Below, in pieces: positions 13,501-25,500 of a DNA stretch of 64,000 nt (position 1 is the stretch's first letter; each line of letters starts with the position of its first letter). The translations under genes were made by a program, and so were the position numbers. Origin of the DNA: Pomphorhynchus laevis (lineage: Eukaryota; Acanthocephala; Palaeacanthocephala; Echinorhynchida; Pomphorhynchidae); NCBI GenBank assembly GCA_012934845.2, contig WNNJ02001130.1, forward strand, positions 17,001 through 81,000. The letters run 5' to 3'. The notes beneath the pieces are model-generated. The model was not told the origin of the DNA, did no database searches, and saw only the letters and a program-made list of their open reading frames with translations.

Positions 13501-16500
13501 CTCTCGCTGGTTGAATATGATCCCACAGCGTAGACAAATTCCTTCCTATCATTAATCTTGCAGGCGTTTCCTTTGTTGAACAATGAATGGAATTTCTATA
13601 GCTCATGAGAAATTGCTGCAATCTTATATTAACAGCGCATCTTTCGCATCGTAGTAAAACACGCTGTTTGACTGTCTGCACCAACCTTTCTATCAATCCA
13701 TTTGATTTTGGGTGATATGGCGTGGTCAGCCGGTGGCGAATGTTGTTATTTTTCAAGAATGTTGTAAACAACGCTGATGTAAACGGAGGACCGTTGTCGG
13801 AGACGAGTTCAGCGGGAACTCCCAATCGTGCAAATACTTCTCTCATTTTTGAAATTACCGTGTGCACATGAAGTGACGCTATAGGTAATACTTCGGGCCA
13901 TTTACTTGCCGCACACTGCATCAACAGATAATATTGTTCCTTGACCGGACCAGCAAAATCGACATGCACTCTTTCCCACGGACTACTAGTAATTGGCCAA
14001 TTCTGTAGTGGGTAGTCCGGTGGGGTATTTCTAGATTTCTGGCATTCAGGGCAATGGAGCACCTATTTTTCGACCTCTTCTGACAATTTAGGCCACCATA
14101 CATATGTTCTCGCTAAACTTTTCATTGCCACAATTCCAGGGTGTCCTAGATGAATATGATCTAATGTCTTCTTCCGAAGTTATGAAGGAATTACAATCCT
14201 TCCCAAACACATTACCGCCCCTGATTCTATGGATAGATCTTGCGCATGACTCTGATACGCCTTCAAATGTGTAGGCATTGTTGTTGGCCATATCCTCGTA
14301 ATATAGCTTTTAACTAATCTTAACTCTGCATCCCAGATTTGTTGCTGACAAAATACTATCCAACGATAATCCGCTTTGCTCAGCTGCTTCATCTTGGATT
14401 AGATGTACTATTGCCGGATCATCATCGCCTTTAGTTTGTGTACTTTCTTGTTGTGGTAAACGTGATAACATATCCGCTAACGTGTTCTCACTTCCTTTTA
14501 TAAATTGCAGTGTATAGTTGTACTGGTTTAGAATTGTCGCCCAGCGTACCAAACGATGATTAACTGTCTTTTGTAGGTTTCGCTTTTCACCAAATATGTG
14601 TTGCAACGGCTTGTGATCAGTTTCAATGATAAATTTGCGGCCCGCTATGTATTGATGAAATTTGCGTATTCGGAATATCAATGCGAGCGCTTCCTTGTCG
14701 ATTAGTGAATATTGCTTTTCCGCTGTTTGGAGTATACGCGATGCATATGCTACTGGTTTATACCCCATTTTCTCTTCCTGCAATAATACCGACCCAACAC
14801 CATATTCAGAGGCATCACATGCTAATTTTAAATTCGACTTCCCATTATAGGGTACTAGTATTTTTGCGTCCGATAATGTTTTCTTTATTAAATCCCAGCT
14901 TTCTTCATGACTAGTATCCCATCGCCATCGTGTGTTCTTGCCCGTAAGATTATATAAGTCTATGCAACTCCATTTCAGTCGTGGTAAAAATCTGTCCAGA
15001 AAGGAAACTGCGCCTAAGAAGGATCTTAATTGTGTTTTATTCTGCGGGCGTTTCATATTTTGAATTGCCGTTATCTTTGACGGTGATGGTAATATCTGAT
15101 TTTGCCCTAACTGGTGGCCAAGGAAGTCAATCTTCTCCTTACAAAAAACGCACTTGTCAGACTTAATGTGAATATTCGCTTTAGACAGTCTCTTCATCAC
15201 TCTATGTAATTGCATCATATGTTCCTCCTTTGTATGCGTTCCGATCAAAATATCGTCTAAGTACGTGGCCACTCCATTAATTCCCATCATCAAATTGGAC
15301 ATATATCTTTGAAAAATAGCTGGACTAATCGACAATCCGAATGGCAACCGCCGATACCGATAGAAACCTAATGGTGTTGATACCGTGAGTAAATGCCTAC
15401 ATTCTTCCGACACTTCCATTTGCAAATATGCATCTCTGAGGTCGATTTTCGAGTACCAGTGAGATCCTGCAATGGTCAGCATTATTGAGTCAAAGGTTGG
15501 CATTTCATACGACTCAATCGACAGGAATGGGTTAATAGTCACTCGAAAATCCGCACAAATCCGTATGTTGCCATCTTTCTTACGAACTATAACAAGCGGT
15601 GTAGACCATTCAATGTTGTCACGATCGGCATGCACTGGCTCCAAAATTTCCTCTTTGCACAACCGTTCAATTTCGGCGATCGTCTTATCTTTAAGCGATA
15701 TGGGAATTCTTCTGTTGGGCACTATGCGTGGCGATGCCTGTCTGCTGATTACAATCTTTGCCTTGAAACCTTTGATAACTCCAACGCGGGTTTCAAACAG
15801 ATGCGCGAATGGTTGTAAAATTTCTCGGATTGCTTGCTGGCTTAGATCTTCTTGAATCTGTTTAATATGAACTACACTTGGCCATTCCAAATTAAATGCT
15901 TTGATCCAGGGTCGACCGAACAACGCATGATTGTCGGTGTTAATGACTTCTACCTCCAAATTTGCTATCTTATTATTTAACTCTACCGATACCTGGCATC
16001 TTCCTAATGTGCGTATTTTGTCGCCAGTGTAGCTTCTTAGCCACCTTGCTGAAATCAGACTAGGACATTTCAACTGGTTCCAAACTGAACTTGGTACCGT
16101 TGATACTGCTGCTTCCGTGTCATATTCCATGGCTACTTCTAGGCCATTCAACTTTACTATAATTTGAGGGTAGTCTTCTCCTCTATTTATTTCATTAATT
16201 TCCTGATGATGTATCCTCAATTGAGCAATTCCCAGTTTGTCGTCCTCTTCAAAATTGTCTTCTATAAGGTCGTGTACGACTCGAGTACTATTACGAGATC
16301 GGCAACATCGTGCGTAATGCCCTTTTCGGTTACATTTGTAACATTTACCATCTCTTGCCACACATTTCGCATTCGGTAGATGCACCAACCCACAACGATT
16401 GCATTTGGTTCTTTGTGGAATCTTTGTCATTTGATGCACGCCATTCTCGAATGATTTGTGTTGCGCACTATCGTTTTGTTGCAACAACATTGTAGTGGCT

Positions 16501-19500
16501 CGAGTCATCTCAAATGTAGTGGCTATATTAATGACCTCGTCCAACGTCGGATTTAGGAGACGAAGTGCTGTCCTTCTGACTATTTCGTGAGGTGTGCGTG
16601 CGATAATCAAGTCTCTTAACCGCTCGTCTACCGCTTGGGCCTCGTTTTCTATAGTAGGAGAGAAGAAGCGGCATTTGTTAGCTAGACCTATGGCTTCTGC
16701 GATCCACTGTGCATAATTCTGCCCCGGCTTCATATCGATCGTTGCAAATTCGTATCGCGCTGCTACAATATGAACTGTCTTCCGGTAATGACGGTCTAGC
16801 GTTTCAACAATGCGAGTGTAAGTTGTGTTTTTTTCAGAATCGTAGGTATTTATTTCTTGAGCAGCCCATATGCTTGTGGTCCAATAGATGCTAGTAGAAT
16901 CTCTTTCCGATCTTTATCGTCCATATATTTCATAGCGTTCACGTGATGCATAAATTGGCCATAATATCCGGACCATGGTTTTTCATCTTCAAGAAATTTT
17001 CGAAATAATACCGGTTGGCTTTTTTTAGTTTCCTTGTCTATCTTCTAACAACGTCTTCATAGTCTGCATGAGTGTTTTGTTTTCTTCCGCTTGCTTCCAC
17101 AACAATGATAAGAGCTCACCCTTACTGGGTATCTCACCCTTGTCGCCATTTGTAACGTTTTCATTGATCATTTAAAATGAAATACAAATGGAAGCTTTTT
17201 AGTCAACAGCACAAAACACGAAAAACTGTTTTGAAAGCAACAAGTAGTGTTTTATAAGCAATTCTGTAATGATTAAGTAATACTACAATCACCGCCGATC
17301 AGCATACGACAGTGGTCGTGTAACAAAGAAGCGGAACGTCAATAAGTTGCATCTGCATGGCGAAACGTTGCTTTGTGCCATTTGTATTTGTTCATACATT
17401 ACAGTCGCCAGTTGCCATAACACAATTAAACAAAGAAAGTTTTTACTGCATCCACAACCACACTTAATGTCACAAAATGCGTTACTTATAGTCACTTGTT
17501 AGGACGCCACTCAACGTGTGTTTAGTGATGGCGGTTGATCACTGTTTGCGGTTAGGCCGCCGCTGCTGCCACAATAACGTCATTAATATATATTTCACTA
17601 AAATAATATTTTACTAAGGATAACTTAACAGATAAGTTCTGTGGTCACTAACAGGCACGTAACTCCTTAAAACACGTTCTGAGGATGACTAGGGATTACC
17701 TTCCTCGTAGGGTTTTCGAAATCAGACACTCTGGAAAGAAACCTCTAGGTAGACCTTAATACAGATGGAGATATCAAATCTCGAAACTGGTCGAGGACCG
17801 CCTTGAACTATCTGAAAAACCACTCTTGTCTGTCGCCCAAATTTGTGGAGATGTCGCCCAATATTGTGTTGTTAGATTGTGGAGCATCTTACGTTGCTCC
17901 ACAATCTAACAACCGGACCAGTGGTTGACAAGAAATGCCTTGTGTATTATTATTTTTTACTTTTCTCTTGTCAATAAATTGTTGTTGTAACTTAACCGAT
18001 AACATTGTTTGAAAACGTATATATAATATGTGATATTTTGTATATTATAACATTATTAATAGATACTTTAATAAAATAGCATTATGCCAAAAGTTTCTTA
18101 ACAGCTAGGAAGTATTAACATATTTCTTGTATATATTCGATATTTTGATATATTGATATCATCATCTTTATGAATTTTGGAAAAATTCAATGTTTGAATA
18201 ATCATTTAAACCACCGCCTAAATTGTGATTTGTTTTAAAAACACCAAAATTATCTTTCAAACAAAAATCGCAATTTTCAAGTTATAAATTTGAAAGATCT
18301 ATTTTGTTGTATGATGCATTGCCTATCGGGGAGGTAATGCATCGTTCATTAAATATAAACGGATTTCATGGTGTAATAAAATGTCCATTTAATACTACTA
18401 TTGCAAAGATTTTAGAATGAGATGGTGCTGATGATTCCAGTCGAGTTCACCAACTCTAGGATCAATGCTTTTAAAGTAGTATATAATCTTATCATTTTTT
18501 AATAAACTAGTAAGTTATTTGTTCAATTAGAAATTTGAAAGGATCACTAAATCTTCGTGTAGTAATATAAGATGAAGGAATAGCAACACAATTAAGTATA
18601 TAATTATTAATTAAATTAATAATTAAAAGAAAATTAATAATTAAAAGACGTTAAAAAAAGTTTGAGATAAATAAAATACATTTGAGAGATTAATATACAC
18701 AGAACCAACGGCTTACAATTAATTAATACAAAACCGAGCTTGGGATAACATGCAAGCGAATACGGCTAGTTGCGCAGTCTGTGGCGGATCGTTTCGCCTT
18801 AACGCATCAGGTCATCTTCGGGTACACGGACCTGTTAACTTGCGCTGCTCAGGATCAGGACATCTACCGACAGCCAGCTCTCACAACGTTATCGCATCAA
18901 CTGACACAATACCTGAGTTTTTAGAAGCTAACGAGAACACCTCGAAGACATCGTTTCAGTTTGAAAAGATAGACAGTTCCTGCTGCGAAAATCAAAAGAG
19001 ATCCTTCGAGCTTCTTCATAGGGTTTGGATGGAACCAGTTAACACGATCAAGCACATTCCTTGGAATCTTCGCCGCCGAGTTGCCAATGTTTTTTCCTCT
19101 TTAATTCTAGAGGCATTGTGCTCAAATTCATCCAACGATTGGGAGCGTTTGCTGTGCTTTCCGAAGCTATGCCTACAGACTTCCTCAGGTCGGCACCATG
19201 CCGGAGACAACACTAGATCTAATATCAACGCGCTTATAGACAAATTCGAAAATGGAAGAGAGCGTGATTGCCTTTCCTCTTCGGGGTTTCGATCATCCAG
19301 GAAATTTAGAGGAACTAATGATAAGAAAAATGAATTTATGGAAGTCATCGAATTGGCGAGAAATGGCAATTTCGGAAAGGCAATGCGCCGCCTTACGTCG
19401 AGTAATGCATGCGAATTTTCATAATCTTTGCGTGGTAAACTGACAGAGCTACACCCCTTACATGATGTTCTCCAAAGTCCTGGACAGCCATCTTTGAATA

Positions 19501-22500
19501 CCCCCTTGTCGGTTGACTCAGACATAGTTGAGGCCGCAGTATCATCATTCCCATCCTCTTCCTCTCCTGGCTGTTTAGGTTTGAGGGCAGAACATATTCG
19601 AGATATGCTGTCGGTAGATCACGGGGTTTTGCTTCAACGCCTAACATCACTAGTCAACAACATGATCGCTGGTACTCTCCCGAACGACCTCGTGCCCTTT
19701 GTCGCCGGTGCTAATCTCATGGCATTAAACAAACCAGATGGAGGGATCCGCCCCATTGCCATTGGGGAGACATTACGTCGTCTTTGCGCTAAGTGTATTT
19801 GCTCCAAACTTCGACAGCGATTTGCCGAATCCCTCCATCCGCACCAGCTCGGTGTAGCGACGCCAAACGGAATGGAACAGATAGTACATCAAGCACGTCG
19901 GCTACAACAACTTCATGATCAAGATGTTAATTGGGTTTGGGCTAAAATCGACTTGGCTAATGCTTTTAACACGCTGAACCGGAATTCCTTCGTCAACGCG
20001 ATCAGTAAGAATTTTCCAGAAATTAGTCGATGGACATCATGGTGCTACGGCACTACCTCGAGCCTTCGGTTCGGTAGCCTGAAACCTCTTCAGTCTCGAA
20101 GGAGGGTACAACAAGGAGATTCTCTTGGTCCAGTTCTATTTTGCCTGGCGATTGATCCGATTGTGGTCCAGATATCGGAGATTGAAGGTATCAGCTTAAA
20201 TAGGTGGTACCTCGACGACGGAATAATCGGCAATACTCCTGTTGCGGTGGGCGAGGCTCTGGCTCGTCTTGCTGCTAATTTTCCTGCGATTGGACTGTCT
20301 ATTAACTGGAAAAAAACCGAAGTAATTGGTAGGGCAGACAAGGTCGACTTGATAAAGAACAGATGCCCATGGATCACATTGGTCAACACCACAAAAAACT
20401 TTACAATTCTTGGAAGTCCCATCGGGTCTAAGGAACATTGTTCGGGATACCTTGTCGATGTTGTTCTACCATCCCTGCGTCAAACTCTGGACTCGCTCGA
20501 AAATCTCCCTAACCCACAAGTTGCTTTCATCCTGCTTCGTAGCTGCGCATTCGCTCCACGGGTAAACCATTTAATGCGCACTATAGACCCCGCCTTCGCC
20601 GAAGAGTTTTTCCGTTTGTTCGACCGCTTGATATTGAAGTGTTTTAGCAATATCACTTCTATTCAACCCGATAAGTGGGCGTGGATGCAAGCTTGCTTAC
20701 CGCTGAAGATGGGAGGACTGGGCCTTCGAAGATGCTTCCAACACTCTCAGGCAGCCTTCCTGTCCAGTGCAGACACTGTCGCTAGCCAATTAAATCTTCA
20801 CACTTACACTTTCCCTGGGTACGAATTCGTTAAATCTATTATTCGCAAAATGTAGGCAATCTGCAAACAAATCAACGAGGATTAGCTTGTCACATTGACG
20901 AAGTGTCGCGCAGCAGGCTATTAGAGAATGCCGATCGCTTCAATACTGCCCGATTATTGGCAGTTTCATGCCCACACGCGTGTGCTTGGTTACAGGCCGT
21001 CCCTAGCAAAGCCACACATATGAACTTGGCACCAAATGAATTCGTTGTGCTACTACGTCTTTGGTTAGGGTTGTCTCTCTGGAACAGTGATTATCGATGC
21101 AGACGCTGCCTTAGGATGGCAGACAAATTCGGCTTCCACGCCTTAACATGTCAGTTTGGAGGCCACCCTGGAATTCGACATGATAGCTTGAGGGATGCAG
21201 TCTTTCAAGCAGCGGTTTCCGCTGGATTGAGGGTGGCAAAGGAGGTACCCAACCTTGTTCGTGGTTTGTGAGAGAGACCGGCGGACATTCTATTTTATAA
21301 AGACCCTACTTTAGCAGTTGATTTTGCCGTAACTAACCCAGAACAAAATGCTTATATTTCCATGGCTTCTGAGATCCCTGGCTATGCCGCAAGCAAGTAT
21401 GCCACCTGTGTCAAGGAAAGGAAATATAAACGCAAATTAGAGGAGAATGGATACAGTTTTACGGCAGCAGTTGTTGAAACTTACGAAGGATGGAACACCC
21501 AAGGGGAAAAGCTAATTCGTTTCATTGCTCGTTCTATGTCATGTAAAAACGGTACCCCTTATTGCAGCACAGCGGGTCAGTTATTTTAGCGCGTGTCCGT
21601 CGCACTGATGAGAGGAAATGCTAAAGCGATCCTCAAAAGTCTTGACGAGATGGGCCAACCCTTACTAGAGAAAAGTCTTGGATTTTGTGACGACCCATCT
21701 CCGCGACTCTTTTCTTTGAGCAACCTTGCACAGCCCGAGGCCCAGTCAGTTGAGATAGTTCATGACTCCAATATTCGGTCAGCTTCCGTCGTCAAAGGCG
21801 ACCATTCTGAGGTTGACATGCCTGTCCTGCAACTCATGTCTCCACGACGACCTTCGGCATATCACTCAACATCTAAACAATCAAATAATGCTTCTTTGTC
21901 ACTTCAGCAATCACCAACAATTAAGGAGGGGTTGATATCGCTTCAACCGAATATTGATCAACATACCTATGGAACTGCAACATTATCCAGATTACCACTT
22001 GAACCATTTTTGAACCTTCCATTTGGAAATTCAAATTGTACTGAAATACAACAAAATATTTTTGGCACTATTAAGACTAATCCACATGCAATTCAAAACC
22101 TTCTAAGAAATAATTTGGCTTAAGGACTTATGAGTAATCATGCATTGCTTAGTTCAATTAAGCTTAACAATCCACAAATGCAAAGAGTGAGGGAGCAGAA
22201 CCATGAGGCTTCACAATTGGTTAACAATCCTGATTTAATGTGTCAAACAATGGAAATGATTCGTATTCCTACAACTATACAGGAAATTACGAGAAATCAT
22301 GATAGAGCACTGATTAATCTTGAGAGTTTACCGAGCGGATATAATGTTTGACAGATAATTTATCGCGATTTTCAAGAACCAATGCTTAATGTGGCACATG
22401 AGCAGTTTGGCGATAACCCTCTGAATACTAATTCTAGCTCATCTAGTACAGCTAACACTAGTCAAGTAGGAACTGAAAATACAAACCTCCTGCCAAACCC

Positions 22501-25500
22501 GGGGGCATCTCAGAATACTACATTTCAAATCGATTCGTCTAGATCATATGTATCCAATTCAAACCGTTTAGAGTCGCCTTTGCAATCTACGTCAAGCGAA
22601 AACACTAATCGGTATTCTACGATGAACCCTCAACAATTATTAGTAGTCGATGCTGAAAATCCTCACATGTTATTCGACATGTTGCGGGCATCCAGTTTTA
22701 ACCCAAATATGGATAATTCTCTCCGCGATCCTGGTATTCTACTTAATCTGCTTAAGATTCTTCTTAATCTGCTGCGTACATATGAATTTATACAGGACGA
22801 AAGATAAAGAGAACAAGTACTACGTGTAATTTATGAGTTTATAAGTCAGTGGCCAATACCTGAAATTCGTGCTCTATGCACAAATACTCAAACATTGAGT
22901 ACGATTGTACAAATTCTACAGAACCTAATTCGTCTTAGGGACGCATCCCTACAAGTATATTCACAGTTGATATCTTCAAATATAAGCGGTCTAGTCGATA
23001 ATCAAATGAATAGTCAACCTACTTCATCTGATGTGGATTCTATTCGATCACCAAGCAATAGACAAACAGCTTATGCAACAACAGTATTTCAAAATTTACA
23101 ATACTCAAATCAAGATTATACTGCTTCGTTGTTTCAACCATTAGATCGTCTTCATCTCCAGCAACATCAGCCGACAAATCAACAACCAAACCAAACTCAA
23201 GAACAACTTTATGCATCCGAACTTGTACACATGCAGACATTGGGATTCCATAGCTGTGATACTAATCTGGAAGCGCTTGCTGCATCCATGGGGAACGCAA
23301 AAATGGCTGTAGAACGTGACGTCACATGTGTGTGCACCCGAATTTCATCCGATGAAGATAACAAAGACGACGTCGAAACAATAGACAAATAAATCCAAAC
23401 GTTATCCGAAGATGCTAGCTTAAATATGATATGTTACTGCGACAATATTACAAAGATTATTTAATTAATGTAAATTGTATAAAGATATGAAATTAATAAT
23501 TTAATAAAATAATGATCTAATTTATTGATAATTCATTTTAATTATTCAAAACAATAAAGAAGCAAAAGAATTTATTTTTATAATTTAATATGATTTTATA
23601 TTATAATAATATTATAATTTAAAATATAATAATATTATTTTATTCAATATAATCTAATAATCTTATAATTTTCAAAATTTAAGAAATATTGTAGGGTAAT
23701 CGAAATTAATACTGGTATAAAACACTATTTCAGTATGAATTCTACAAAAGAATTTTTAGAAAACACAACAGGAACACTTAAGATTTTAGTACCCTTCATA
23801 CAAATTTAGATTTAGAAGATATTAAAAGAGCATTAGAAAAATTCATTTACCGCTATATTCGGAAAAAATATGTTATAATAATTATAACGCATATCTAACA
23901 AAAATTAAACCATCAAGTAAATATAAATATATGGATAAAATTGAATTAATAGAATCCTTAAATATTTTGATAAATCAAAATTATTTAAAAGTAGGGACAT
24001 ATATATTTAGACAAGTAAAGGGTGTTCAAATGGGTGGTAATAGTAGCCCAATTATAGCTGACTTGTTTTTAAGCTTTATCGAATATGAATTTTTCATAAC
24101 TGTGTAAAAAATAAATCTAAATTATATAAATATATGAAATATATGTTTCGAATTGCCATATTATGTAAATAATTGTGTATAGTTTATTATGATCCATTGT
24201 TGTTTAAAAATTATTTGTGCTGGATAAAAAATGAAAAGATTTGTTTGACAGTTGGCTTATATCAAGGAGTAGTAGCCGAAACATGATAACACACACTTCT
24301 TCTTGATGACCTATAATCCTTATTCTGATATATCGTCTATTATTCATATAAATAATAAATAATTATATAAGATTTTATTTAATTTGTATTTATATAAAGT
24401 TGCAATTTAAAAATGAAATTTAAAATAAAAATAAATTTTTATAAATTGACCTAAGTATTTATCTTTATTTTATTATCAATATATTATAAAATACTTAGAT
24501 TAAGTTAGCTAATGTGATTTCCCCATGGAAATTACATCATTAGCATGCATTTGGCCAATAGTTGCCGAAACCTGATAGCATAATAGTTCAGATGACATTT
24601 TATCGTAATTCTGTTACTACGTATATTATTTAATTATTAATTCATAAAATATTAATTTAAGTTAGTTAGGGAAATTAGTTTCAATTTTATCATTGTAAGA
24701 ATTGAATTTTAAAAATTATTACCCTATATATAAATTATCAAATCCCAAATTTGAATATTTTTTAATATTTAGAAATAGCGCAATATACTTTTAGTATGTA
24801 TACTGATCTGAATTATAAAAATGAGGTTTTTACTAGAAACTAATATCGTCATTTAAAGATGACACTATTTTATGATGTACCTCATTTAAAGATTTACGTT
24901 ATTTAAAGATTTACGTTATGTGAAGATTTACGTCATTTAAATATGTCCGTCATTCAAAGATGTCCGTAATTTAAAGATATCCGTCAGTTAAAGATGTATT
25001 TTGTTGATTATTATATACAAATTTATATTATTGCACTGTAAATTAAATATTTTTTTCGTTCAACTTGACATGTTCACAAAAATACTTTCAAATTGTCAAT
25101 ACTCAAATCTTTTATTTTTTAGTTTTCTAAGATTATGTTAATATAATGTTAATATATTTATTATAAATTAATTATTTAAAATAATTATCATATATGTTAT
25201 ATATTCTTTATCTTTTGTAGGCAAATAGATTATAACATTAGCTTTGCGATGTTTGATCTTATAAACACTTCTGCATTACCTCAAGTGATGTAAGTACATT
25301 TTATTTAATATTTTACAGTATATATTTAAAGCATGTACCACAACTTAACATTTACAAATGATATTTGTCAATTGTGTTTTTCTTCACTTTCTATAATTAC
25401 TTTTTACGATAGTAAATCGTATTTAAACAAATTGAGACTGTTGTCACATGGCTCTGGCTAAGATAGTTTCCATCCATTTTATTATTGTTATTTTTGTAAT

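Larger units (their letters stand above)
12713..17403 (-). mobile_element. Second Ty3-type LTR retrotransposon, nested in the outer element, broken
   Basis: Flanked by 253-bp LTRs (12713-12965 and 17151-17403) that differ at two positions, so it is young and younger than its host element. Sense-strand LTR ends are TGTAA and TTACA. Right to left: 5' LTR, primer site TGGCGAC about 3 bp inside it, Gag with zinc knuckles, protease, RT and RNase H (the stretch 14310-16733 is open), integrase (about 12974-14290), purine-rich tract GGTGAAGAGAAGA at the 3' LTR. A handful of breaks overall. The same Mag/K02A2.6-like family style as the outer element. It sits only 9 bp from the outer 5' LTR. Confidence 0.85.
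8486..17573 (-). mobile_element. Ty3-type LTR retrotransposon (Mag/K02A2.6-like), broken, with a second element nested inside
   Basis: Bounded by LTRs at 8486-8674 and 17413-17573 that start TG and end CA on the sense strand, and by a 5-bp target duplication ATAAC (8481-8485 and 17574-17578). Read on the minus strand it has, from right to left: 5' LTR, a TGGCGAC primer site beside it, Gag with CCHC knuckle (about 11790-12690), protease (about 11550-11800), RT and RNase H (about 9850-11450), integrase (about 8600-9750), and a purine tract next to the 3' LTR. The internal part is broken about half a dozen times. The LTRs differ by three substitutions and one 28-bp indel, so insertion is fairly recent. 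The clade call is from motif style (integrase HVDFAGP) and is tentative. Confidence 0.85.
18750..21790 (+). mobile_element. RLE-type non-LTR retroelement, near-complete copy, several stops and one frameshift
   Basis: The longest copy of a family with at least five copies here. In order: N-terminal Zn finger with an HGPxxxxCxGSG motif, reverse transcriptase, a Zn-binding CxxC...HxxxC motif, then a restriction-like endonuclease ([28 protein letters not shown]) and a conserved C-terminal block ([15 protein letters not shown]). Elements with this layout nick a target and prime reverse transcription there. In-frame stops at 19422 (TAA), 20853 (TAG, next to a frame change), 21269 (TGA) and 21587 (TAG) mean it is dead. 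The family resembles unclassified RT proteins common in cnidarians and other invertebrates; a link to the Utopia group is a guess. Confidence 0.7.

Noticed and set aside
24847-24998. Array of short repeats as a CRISPR
   Set aside because: Units are directly adjacent with no spacers, and the DNA is eukaryotic. It is a minisatellite.
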